14,141 nt of DNA from an uncultured Phascolarctobacterium sp. (GTDB lineage Bacteria; Bacillota; Negativicutes; Acidaminococcales; Acidaminococcaceae): positions 1 to 14,141 of the forward strand of contig CAJLLL010000048.1 of NCBI GenBank assembly GCA_905207485.1. The letters run 5' to 3'. Below are positions 1 through 8,143 of this stretch, piece by piece. The stretch's first letter is position 1, and the number at the start of each line of letters is the position of its first letter. Below the pieces are notes generated by a model. The model made no database searches. It was not told the origin of the DNA and saw nothing but the letters and a program-made list of their open reading frames with translations. The translations under genes were made by a program, and so were the position numbers.

Positions 1-143
1 GATATTTCATTATTATAAATTTGAGTTTGTTTTGCAATGCTGGGTACTCCTCTAAAAAAATTTATGATATGTACTGGGTCTTTTGGTATGAAAAAACTAA
101 TAGCAAGCAATAATAATATTATTAATAAATCTCTTTTTTTCAT
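1..143 (-). CDS. Candidate immunity protein, N-terminal part (gene runs off the left edge)
   Basis: This open frame starts with ATG at 143-141, overlapping the tpsA stop codon (TGA at 142-140) as ATGA. It stays open for 47 codons to the window edge. The peptide begins MKKRDLL, continues with a hydrophobic run (IILLLLAISFF, residues 8-18) and then a polar stretch (KDPVHIINFFRGVPS), which looks like a signal peptide or N-terminal membrane anchor. AAGG lies 4 bases upstream of the ATG, and the overlap implies translational coupling. In CDI and other polymorphic-toxin loci the gene directly after the toxin exoprotein encodes the cognate immunity protein (cdiI), so position suggests that role. A membrane location would suit a toxin acting at the envelope. 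The sequence itself matches no family I recognise. It could instead be an unrelated small secreted protein. I am fairly sure it is a gene and only moderately sure it is immunity. Confidence 0.66.
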   Translation of the reverse strand, partial: MKKRDLLIILLLLAISFFIPKDPVHIINFFRGVPSIAKQTQIYNNEI

Positions 144-3100
144 TCAACCTTACCTACCCAATGAGCAATTCTTTGCGAATAAGAAACTCCCACAGAAGTT
201 TCAACACCTATTTCTACAGTATATACTATATCATTACCTGATATAGCCTGTGATACACTGCAACTTACAATACTACTGCCGCTAATACTTTCGCTACTAC
301 CACTTATACCCATATGTAAAGCATCATCACCATATCTATCTTTCCATGAACTATTAACCATTCCTTTACCATATCCTATATTAATTGGCGCACTTAAACC
401 TGCTCCGACCGAGTCTTGTTCAAAACAATAGATATTACCTTGTCTATCAACAATGAAACCAACAGATGCTGATAAATTTTTATAAACACCTACACCAATT
501 TGTCCATAAATATAATCTGACTGCATAGTAGAAGGGTCACTTATTATTCCTAAATCAATAGCTGTTTTTACAGAAGCAGTTGCCGCTCTTTGCAAAGATT
601 TTCCATCGTACCCACAATACATCACTCCATCAGAGTCTATATAATATGCACTTCCATCCTTATAATTGTAGAATATTCTATTTTCATTATCAACAGAATC
701 AATCATATCTTGAATTTCAGGGCTATTAATTTTAACTTCGCCAGGAGTAAGATAAGCTATAGAACCATCCATTTTATAACCTACCGGAGTTACTGTTTCT
801 AATTCTCCATTATGCTTTGCAAGCCAAATTGTATCTTGTACTGCATCAATAATACTATACTTCTCTTTAACTTGTTCAATTTCTTCATTGGTTTTACATT
901 CTGCTAATTCATCAAGATATTCAAGGTATTGTCTATGTGTTAAGTAATTATTTTTAGTTCCGCTTGCAGCTGCACTTGCCCCAGTTTGTGCATTTTTAGA
1001 TACTATTTCAGAAACAACTCCACCAATTAAAGCACTTGCCCATTGGTGCATAGCCGGGTCATCTTTAAATGCTTCTGCAAGTTTCTCCTGAACCATTTCA
1101 TTAACCATTGCCCCACTTGCTCCTGCCAAGAAATCACTGCCACCAAGTTCTGCCATAATACCGCCAACAAAAGCATGAAGTGCATTCTTTTCAGCACTGC
1201 CATCTTTCCAACCATTCTTAACAGCAAGGTCACCAACAGCTTTATAAGCAAGTTCACCAAACAGTCCTGCAAGTTCCTGACGTTCTTCGATGCTGTCCTT
1301 ATCAAAAATTTCGCCTAACTTATTAAGGGAATTCTGCGTATCGCGGTTCAGGCCTGCAAGGTCTTGTTTTTGGTTTTCTTTATCGCGGATTTCAATTTCG
1401 CCTTCAGATACTGTTGCCTTGGTTGTGCTTTCGGCTTCATCTTCGGCAGGCATGCCAATATTAGGCGTTACGCCTTTTTCGTTATAATCTGCGCCGTTAT
1501 CAATATTTACGTTCACGCCGGTACTGCCTGCTTCGTATTCCGCTTCGTTCTTAATATCTTCATAGGTAAGCGTGCCGGTAGAAAGTTTATTTTCTTCACT
1601 GTTATCACCGGAAATAATGCCGCCTTTAAGGTCAGTGTTATCCTCAACATAAATATCAAAGCCTTCGTCACCGGCATAAATGCCGCTCTGGTCAGTAACA
1701 CTTGCATAATCGCTGTCGATATTGCCTTCGCTGTAACCACCGGTAATACCTACTTTGCCCGTGCCGAAGTCATACTCCAGCCCTAAGCTGCCGGATTTGC
1801 TTTCTTCGTTATAGCTGTTACTATCCTGCTTGCTTTCAATGTTAAGGTCTCCACCTACATTGCCGGTAACTTTTTCACCGGAAAGTTTACCGCCGACAAT
1901 ATTGGTATCCTCACCGCTGGTAAAATCAAGCTCTTTATCGGCCGTCACAGTGCTTTCGTTATAGTTTTCACTATTGGCATCAATATTTTCTTCACCTTTG
2001 CTGTAACCAATATTAGCACCTGCAAGCCCTCCGGCATTAATCGTTACGCCAATACTTGCGCTGCTGCTTTCGCTATCCTGCTCAGTAACGTTACTATCTT
2101 TAGACGCCGTTACATTAAGGTCTTTGGCAGCATTTAAGGTTACGTTTTCGCCTTCTACATTGCTGCCTTTAATATTAATATCTTCTTCAATCGAGGTAAT
2201 GGTAACATCGCCTTCAGCTTTAATATTGCTGCCCTGATTTACAACAGTTGTGCTGTCGCTTTCACTTTCGCTGTGCTGCGTGCCGAAGCCAATGTTGATA
2301 TTAAGCATATTATCTTTAGCATTCCCTAATTGCTCTTTTGTATTAGCAGTATCTTTAGCTACCTTTTCGACCGCTTTATCACCAAATGCAATAGTTTTAT
2401 TTTCTAAAATATCTAATTTACCTTCAAGTTTATCAATATTGTTAATACCTTTTTCAATGTCATCTATTCCGCTGGCAACTTCTTGCCCGGCTTTTACGCC
2501 ATAGAGAGCTGAAAGCCTGTTATCTTCTACCTGGTTAGCCCTTTCAATAGGCGAAATTACAGACTGCGCAGCATCTACATAAGTGCCGCCAACAGATACG
2601 GTAATACCTGTTCTCTTATACTCGTGTTCTTCATGCGCGTTGTAGACGTTTTCGCTGCTTTCAATATTTACATTCTTGCCGGTAATGTTAATATCCTTGC
2701 CGGCAATTACTTCGCTGCCGGTTATATTAGCGTCATCTTTGGCTTCAAGGTTTACGCTGCCGTCAATGCTGCCAACGGTAGAGCCGATATTTTCAACATT
2801 CTTGTTAGCGTATTCATCACGCTGTTTTTCGCTGCCGATTGTTATGCCAAAGCCGCCTCCGGCAAAGATGCCGCTCTTTCTAACCTTCTTAATATATTCA
2901 CTTTCGCTAGTCTGCTCTTGCGTGCCTATATTAAGTTCGCCACCGGTTTTAATATTTACATCATTATCGGCTACCACCGTACTTGCGGTAATGTTGGTAT
3001 CAGCATCGCTGGTTACATCTACACTGCCGCCGGAAATATTGGAACCGACAACGGCATCAAGGTTGCTGTAATCGTAAACATCAGTAGATTTGCTGCTGAA

Positions 3101-6100
3101 AATACCTGAAGATTCTTCATGCTTTTCATGCAGGCGTTCATGATATTCATTTTCGGCAGTAATATTCACTTCATTACCTGCATTAAGGGAAATTTTCCCT
3201 TCTTCGCTTGTAATGTTGCTGCCTTTAATATTGATGTTATTTTCTCCGTTAAGGTCAATATCCCCTTTGCCAGTAATATTTGTGCCTACTACCGTTTCGT
3301 CAACTTTGCGGTTATGGTTGTAATAATCGCCTCCGCGGTGACCTACTTCACTTTCTTCGCTGTAAAGGTCTTTAACGGCGCTTACGTTAATATCGCTGCC
3401 GGCCGTAATTTCCGTATTTTGCGCAGCAGAAGTAAGCGTACCGCTGAGGTTTACATCTCTGCCTGCATTAAGGCTGACGTTATCCCCGCTAAGTATGCTT
3501 TGCTGGTTTTCTACGCTGTGAATTTCCGCGCTGGAGCTGCCATAAGTTACGGCAACGTGTTTTTCACTCGCAACCGTGGCAATGTCTATATCCTTACCGG
3601 CGTTCAGGCTTAAATCGCCTTCCGCAGCCATAAGCCCGCCGCGGTCGGTAATGGTATCACTTGCATCAAGGCGCAGGTCTCCACCTGCCGTAATGGTTGC
3701 TGTATTGCCTACGGTAGTCTGGTGCAGCTCTTTGTACTGCGTATCTTTTTCAGTTGTAATATTGGCAATGTTATCAGCTTTAATATTTACATCATTTGCC
3801 GCTGCTATATTGCCGCTCTTATTAAGTACATCACCTTCAGCTTCTATATTAATATCCGTACCTGTAATATCGCCGCCCAGGTTTTTAATATTCTCACCGT
3901 GTAAATCTACGGTGCGGTCGGCGTTAATGGTGCCTATGTTTTTAATATCCTGTTTGCTGTAAAGTTCTACTTCACCACCGGTAATTAAAGCTCCGCTTGC
4001 TTTCAGGTCTTCGTCACGGATGGCAGCAAGGTATACTTCGGGCACAAGCACTTTCTGCCCGTTAATTTCTTCTTCTACCAGCCATACAATATCGCTGGTT
4101 AAGGATGCAATTTGTTCTGCTGTTAAAGCTACGCCTATTTCAAGGCCCATTTCTTCAGCTACTGTTGCGCCTGCTTCCATCAGCGCCTGGAACTGTTCCA
4201 TGTCACTGCCATAACCGTCAAGGTATTTCTTGCCGGTAAGGTTCAGCACCTGTTCAAGCACAAACTGCTGCTCAAAGTAACCGTCGCCAAGGCGTTTGGA
4301 AACTTTTTCCGGGTCTGCCTTTACACGCTCTAACAGATAATCGCTCGAAAGAAATTCGTGGTAATCCGCATATTTGGGGTTGGTTTCAACCAGGTAATCT
4401 GCGGACGGGTCTTCATTTAAGGTATAGATTTTACTGTTAATTTGCAGCTGGTCAATGGTAAGTTGTTTGTTAGCGTCAAACGGGTTATTTTCTGCTGCGG
4501 TTTTACCGTCCAGCTTATCCGTTACTTCTGTGCTGACGGTTTTCTCACGGTCTTCGTATTGTTTTCCATCAGCTTCAAGGGTTTTATTAATTACACCGTT
4601 TTGCCCAACGATTTTTACCGTGCCGGTGCCGCTCATAACGGACAGGCGCTCGCTGGTATCGCTTTGTTCCTGGTCATAAACCTGATGGTCTTCATAAGGA
4701 ATTACGGTTGTGCCGTAACGCCAGTAGCAGTGCAGGTGCCAATGCCCATGGTGTTTATATTTCCAGTAATGGTTATCCTGACCTAAATCGTCATGGTGGA
4801 TGGTGCCCTGGTAACCTACGTTTTCAACGGTGTTGCCTGCTTCTACCGTCAGGTCTTTGCCGGCCGCTATTTTACTATAATGGTTAATAACGTCATTATC
4901 TGCCTTAATGTTGATATTGCCGCTGGCAATGATGTTGGCATCATCTGTTTCTTCCTTAATTACGCCAGTATGGATGGTACGTTCAAATTCGCGCATGGCA
5001 TCATAATAGTTAGGCGCATCAAGGTGTGGAATTTTGTAAGAGATATATTCATAAGTAATATCCCAATCCGTTACAAATTTATCTTTTTTATTAATTACAT
5101 CATTTGCCGTAATATTGATGTCGCCCTGGCTTTCAATATTGGAAGAACGGTTCAGCACCGTATCTTCGGCATTTATGGTAATATCGCCTACGGCGTTAAT
5201 TACAGAACCCTGTTTATAAGCAGTATCGTTCTGATTAGTGAAGTTTTGGGCATTAAACTCTGCACTGCCGCCTACCGCGATAAGGCCGTCTTCATTCATG
5301 AAGTCACCGCTGCTTGTTTCGGTAAGATTGCCCGTAACAAAAATATTGCCAAGGCTTTGGTTGGTAAAGCTGCCGGTAATAAAATCTGCATTGCCTTCTA
5401 TGCCGAGATAGCTGTTTTCTTCATTAGTGAAGCTGCCAATATCCGCAGTTAAATTACCCTGCACGTCCATGGCTGAATTGGTATTTATCATGGTATCTGC
5501 CTTGATATTGGCGTCTGTGCCGGTATGGAAGGTAGTTTCGTTTTTATTGGTAAACGTCCCGGCATTGACGGTGCTGGTGCCGGTGGCATAAATATTTGCG
5601 TTGTCGCTGGTTAAGGTATTTGTACCGTTTAAAGTAAGATTTTCAGTATTGATAAGCGCTTTATTTTCATTGGTCAAATCGGCAGCGGTAAGCTCCATGT
5701 TGTTTACACTTATAATGCTGGAGGCGTTATTAATAAACTCCGTACCTGCGGTAATAGTCATATCGCCCGCAGCGGAAATTAAACTTTCTTCTTCGTTATT
5801 GATGCTGCCGGAAGTAATATTTACATCTTTACCGGCTTTAATGGTGGCTTTATTCTGATGCAGCTGCCCTTCGACGTCTGCCGTAAGGTCTTTAGCTGCT
5901 TCAATATAGCCTTCTTCGGTATTTTCGATATTACCGGCATCTATTACTGCGTTTTGTGTAGCAGCTATTTTACCGGTATTGCTTAAAAGCCCGTCTGCAC
6001 TGATGTAAAGTTCGTTGGCATATACTTCGCTTGCGTTATTGGTAATGTTGTTACCTACAAGGCTTAATTTATTGGGGTTCTGGCCATTTAAGCCGTCACC

Positions 6101-8104
6101 GGCAATGTAAATGTCATTTTTATTGTCAGCAAAGCGCATATTGCCGTCAGCCCAGTTTGTAACTGCGCCGCTGGCAAGGGTTACGTTATCTGTATTAATA
6201 AATCCCAGGCCGTTGACGCTGATGCCGTTGGCATTGGCAATAACCACGCTTGCTTTGTGCCCGGCCACTTCGAGGTAGCCGTTAAGCACGCTTGCACGGG
6301 AACTGGTAACTTCGTTTAAAATTACCCGCGCGCCGTTACCGGCAAGGAACATATTGCGGTCAATATAACCGCCAAGCTGCGTTTTTGTATATTCTGTGGC
6401 GTTATTTAAAATAAGGCCGCTGGATTTAATGTTAAAATCGCTGTACAGGTTGCGGGAAACACCGTTATCGTTGACCTGGGCAATCTGCACAAGGTCTACG
6501 CCGTTAGCGGCATGGTCGATAATTGGTTTATATATCCCGTCAGCATTTGGGTCTGCTACAAGTGCCAGTTCTTCATCAGGCACTTTTTCCGCTGCTTCTG
6601 TGTCTGCTACTCCGGAAGTGCCTGAAATATCCGGAGTGGTAATTTCCTCAGCTTCGCGCGGAGGTTCCGGTTCTGGCGGTTCCGGAGGAACATCCGGGTC
6701 TGTTTCATTAATGGTTACTTTGCCATTCGGTGCCTGAAGGTTTTCGTCATAGGTATTTACCTTTTCGCCGGCAACAATGACATTGCCTTTTTCAGAGTAT
6801 AACGAGCCATGGGCGGTTACAATGCCGCCTGCTTTAATATCCAGATTATTTACGGCATCAAGTGAACCGGAAAGTTCGGCTGCTCCGTCTATTGTTGCCG
6901 TAAGGTTATTGGATGCGCTGAGCACCGCGCCCTGGTTATTGACTATACTGCCAGCTTCGATTTTAAGGTTGGCATCGTCGCGGGTAAAGCTGCCGCTGCC
7001 TTCGGCTGCTTCATATTCTTCACCAGCTATAATCTTACCGCTGTTGGTAAGTTTGCCGCCCGCGGTAATATTTACATTACCCTGAGCGCTGATATTTGTG
7101 CTGTTTTCAATATCTGCTCCATAGGTATCTATGGCAATGCTGCCGCCGGAGCTGATGACATTATCTACATTTTCTGTTACTCCATCAGTAGTTTCGGCAG
7201 TAGTTGTTTTATTAAAGGTAATTTTGCCGTTGTTGCTGATGCTTAAGCTGTCCTGAGCGGCAATATTGCCGGAAACATTTACGCCAAGCCCGGAGTTTGT
7301 GCCAACCAGCATAATTTTGCCTGCATACATGCCGCCCAAAGCACCAACGTCAAGATTAACGCCGCTGCCTGCACTGCCAAATTGTGCTGCACCGGTATTT
7401 TGGTTATAGTCTATCTGGTTTTTGCCGGCAATGACGTTTATTTCGTCCTGAGCCCAGAGTTCGGCATTTATTTTAGCTGCATTGGCGTAAATATCTAATT
7501 TGCTTACGGGCTGATACTGGTACTGGCCCGTTGCTTCGTTAATCGGGTAACTGCTGCCAGCACCGTTTATTTCTACGGTGCCGCCTGTTACGTTAAAACC
7601 TGTAAGGGTATTGTTATTAATAATAGGAGTGCCTGTTGTAAGGGTTGCGCGGTTAGTATTAATAAAGCCAAAACCATTACCCACTATGCCGTTAGGATTG
7701 GCAATGATAAGGTCAGCTTTTGTGCCTGCAATCTCCATCATACCGGCAAGCTGGGAAATGTTGCCGCCCGTTACTTCATTAAGAATTATTTTAGCCGGAG
7801 TGCCGTTAAGTTTGTTATTGGCAGCAATTTGCCCGGCCAGGACAGAATTATATTGACCGTTTGCCACATTGTTAAATACCAGGCCTTCTTTACCAACGTT
7901 GAAATCCGTAAATTTATTATGGGAAAGGCCGTTAGCATTTGGTTTTACAATGTCTACAACGGGCACATTATTCCTGTTATTTACGCTTGCGCCGTTATTG
8001 GGCGTAACGGCAGCGGCACAGCAGGGCAGTACGCTCTGCGCCTGCAAAGCTACGATAATGGATAAAGCAATTAATTTTTTCTTCCTGCTGTTATATTTCC
8101 CCAT
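140..8104 (-). CDS. TpsA exoprotein: CdiA/filamentous-haemagglutinin-like, probable toxin carrier
   Basis: Giant exported adhesin/toxin, 2654 residues, intact. Residues 1-32 form a signal peptide (KKK, hydrophobic stretch, AAA). Residues 47-160 are the TPS/haemagglutination-activity domain that TpsB recognises, with NPNGI at 136-140. A proline/glutamate-rich linker (469-485) leads to a second TPS-like domain at 535-651 (NANGI at 624-628). Residues ~690-1100 are FHA-type beta-helix repeats (pattern G-D-hydrophobic-x-I-x-A). Residues 1101-1140 are rich in His, Trp and Tyr. Residues 1240-1370 hold the block conserved in CdiA-like proteins (RLGDGYFEQQ, LTSDIVWLVEEE). Residues ~1371-2240 are a second FHA repeat field, and 2248-2383 a pretoxin region (LHAFVGGIMAELGG). 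A C-terminal module of 271 residues starts at KNNYLTH (2384). The last ~120 residues are Gly/Ser-rich and beta-like, of unrecognised activity. The start has AAGGAAG 9 bases upstream. The gene follows tpsB by 39 bp and is in the same operon. Confidence 0.95.
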   Translation of the reverse strand: MGKYNSRKKKLIALSIIVALQAQSVLPCCAAAVTPNNGASVNNRNNVPVVDIVKPNANGLSHNKFTDFNVGKEGLVFNNVANGQYNSVLAGQIAANNKLNGTPAKIILNEVTGGNISQLAGMMEIAGTKADLIIANPNGIVGNGFGFINTNRATLTTGTPIINNNTLTGFNVTGGTVEINGAGSSYPINEATGQYQYQPVSKLDIYANAAKINAELWAQDEINVIAGKNQIDYNQNTGAAQFGSAGSGVNLDVGALGGMYAGKIMLVGTNSGLGVNVSGNIAAQDSLSISNNGKITFNKTTTAETTDGVTENVDNVISSGGSIAIDTYGADIENSTNISAQGNVNITAGGKLTNSGKIIAGEEYEAAEGSGSFTRDDANLKIEAGSIVNNQGAVLSASNNLTATIDGAAELSGSLDAVNNLDIKAGGIVTAHGSLYSEKGNVIVAGEKVNTYDENLQAPNGKVTINETDPDVPPEPPEPEPPREAEEITTPDISGTSGVADTEAAEKVPDEELALVADPNADGIYKPIIDHAANGVDLVQIAQVNDNGVSRNLYSDFNIKSSGLILNNATEYTKTQLGGYIDRNMFLAGNGARVILNEVTSSRASVLNGYLEVAGHKASVVIANANGISVNGLGFINTDNVTLASGAVTNWADGNMRFADNKNDIYIAGDGLNGQNPNKLSLVGNNITNNASEVYANELYISADGLLSNTGKIAATQNAVIDAGNIENTEEGYIEAAKDLTADVEGQLHQNKATIKAGKDVNITSGSINNEEESLISAAGDMTITAGTEFINNASSIISVNNMELTAADLTNENKALINTENLTLNGTNTLTSDNANIYATGTSTVNAGTFTNKNETTFHTGTDANIKADTMINTNSAMDVQGNLTADIGSFTNEENSYLGIEGNADFITGSFTNQSLGNIFVTGNLTETSSGDFMNEDGLIAVGGSAEFNAQNFTNQNDTAYKQGSVINAVGDITINAEDTVLNRSSNIESQGDINITANDVINKKDKFVTDWDITYEYISYKIPHLDAPNYYDAMREFERTIHTGVIKEETDDANIIASGNINIKADNDVINHYSKIAAGKDLTVEAGNTVENVGYQGTIHHDDLGQDNHYWKYKHHGHWHLHCYWRYGTTVIPYEDHQVYDQEQSDTSERLSVMSGTGTVKIVGQNGVINKTLEADGKQYEDREKTVSTEVTDKLDGKTAAENNPFDANKQLTIDQLQINSKIYTLNEDPSADYLVETNPKYADYHEFLSSDYLLERVKADPEKVSKRLGDGYFEQQFVLEQVLNLTGKKYLDGYGSDMEQFQALMEAGATVAEEMGLEIGVALTAEQIASLTSDIVWLVEEEINGQKVLVPEVYLAAIRDEDLKASGALITGGEVELYSKQDIKNIGTINADRTVDLHGENIKNLGGDITGTDINIEAEGDVLNKSGNIAAANDVNIKADNIANITTEKDTQYKELHQTTVGNTATITAGGDLRLDASDTITDRGGLMAAEGDLSLNAGKDIDIATVASEKHVAVTYGSSSAEIHSVENQQSILSGDNVSLNAGRDVNLSGTLTSAAQNTEITAGSDINVSAVKDLYSEESEVGHRGGDYYNHNRKVDETVVGTNITGKGDIDLNGENNINIKGSNITSEEGKISLNAGNEVNITAENEYHERLHEKHEESSGIFSSKSTDVYDYSNLDAVVGSNISGGSVDVTSDADTNITASTVVADNDVNIKTGGELNIGTQEQTSESEYIKKVRKSGIFAGGGFGITIGSEKQRDEYANKNVENIGSTVGSIDGSVNLEAKDDANITGSEVIAGKDINITGKNVNIESSENVYNAHEEHEYKRTGITVSVGGTYVDAAQSVISPIERANQVEDNRLSALYGVKAGQEVASGIDDIEKGINNIDKLEGKLDILENKTIAFGDKAVEKVAKDTANTKEQLGNAKDNMLNINIGFGTQHSESESDSTTVVNQGSNIKAEGDVTITSIEEDINIKGSNVEGENVTLNAAKDLNVTASKDSNVTEQDSESSSASIGVTINAGGLAGANIGYSKGEENIDANSENYNESTVTADKELDFTSGEDTNIVGGKLSGEKVTGNVGGDLNIESKQDSNSYNEESKSGSLGLEYDFGTGKVGITGGYSEGNIDSDYASVTDQSGIYAGDEGFDIYVEDNTDLKGGIISGDNSEENKLSTGTLTYEDIKNEAEYEAGSTGVNVNIDNGADYNEKGVTPNIGMPAEDEAESTTKATVSEGEIEIRDKENQKQDLAGLNRDTQNSLNKLGEIFDKDSIEERQELAGLFGELAYKAVGDLAVKNGWKDGSAEKNALHAFVGGIMAELGGSDFLAGASGAMVNEMVQEKLAEAFKDDPAMHQWASALIGGVVSEIVSKNAQTGASAAASGTKNNYLTHRQYLEYLDELAECKTNEEIEQVKEKYSIIDAVQDTIWLAKHNGELETVTPVGYKMDGSIAYLTPGEVKINSPEIQDMIDSVDNENRIFYNYKDGSAYYIDSDGVMYCGYDGKSLQRAATASVKTAIDLGIISDPSTMQSDYIYGQIGVGVYKNLSASVGFIVDRQGNIYCFEQDSVGAGLSAPINIGYGKGMVNSSWKDRYGDDALHMGISGSSESISGSSIVSCSVSQAISGNDIVYTVEIGVETSVGVSYSQRIAHWVGKVE
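6152..6502 (-). other. TpsA second, duplicated TPS-like domain
   Basis: Residues 535-651 of TpsA repeat the first TPS domain motif by motif: YSDFNI for FTDFNV, LILNN for LVFNN, VILNEVT for IILNEVT, VIANANGI for IIANPNGI, and GLGFINTDNVTLASG for GFGFINTNRATLTTG. The hallmark proline is replaced by alanine (NANGI). The copy is ~490 residues downstream of the first and follows a proline-rich linker. It is either a second secretion or capping module or a remnant of an exoprotein fusion. Confidence 0.85.
7625..7966 (-). other. TpsA first TPS (haemagglutination-activity) domain
   Basis: Residues 47-160 of TpsA. Recognisable signatures are FTDFNV, LVFNN, ILNEVT, IIANPNGI and GFGFINTNRATLTTG, the hallmark of the N-terminal secretion domain that engages the POTRA domains of a TpsB partner. 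It lies directly behind the signal peptide, the normal place for this domain in FhaA, CdiA and HMW1. Confidence 0.9.
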
Positions 8105-8143
8105 GATTGTGCACTTCCTTTTTATACACTAAACGCTTAAAAA

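Noticed and set aside
37..246. A 69-codon plus-strand frame at the left edge
   Set aside because: It is antisense to the end of tpsA and to the overlapping small gene, with no start signals. The minus-strand frame has ATGA coupling and a signal-like N-terminus.
4793..5452. A 219-codon plus-strand frame opposite tpsA, and similar ones at 2624-3109, 3119-3613 and 1364-1786
   Set aside because: All lie antisense to the intact tpsA frame and have hydrophobic, low-complexity translations without domains. They arise from the repetitive, stop-poor composition of the beta-helix repeats.
1290..8100. Short-period DNA repeats that could suggest a CRISPR or satellite array
   Set aside because: The periodicity is that of ~20-residue beta-helix repeats in a coding frame. 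Units are divergent, with no identical repeats or unique spacers.
8105..8143. Separate promoter or terminator between tpsB and tpsA
   Set aside because: The 39-bp gap holds only a ribosome binding site (AAGGAAG). No hairpin with T-run or -35/-10 pair is visible, so the genes are read as one operon.
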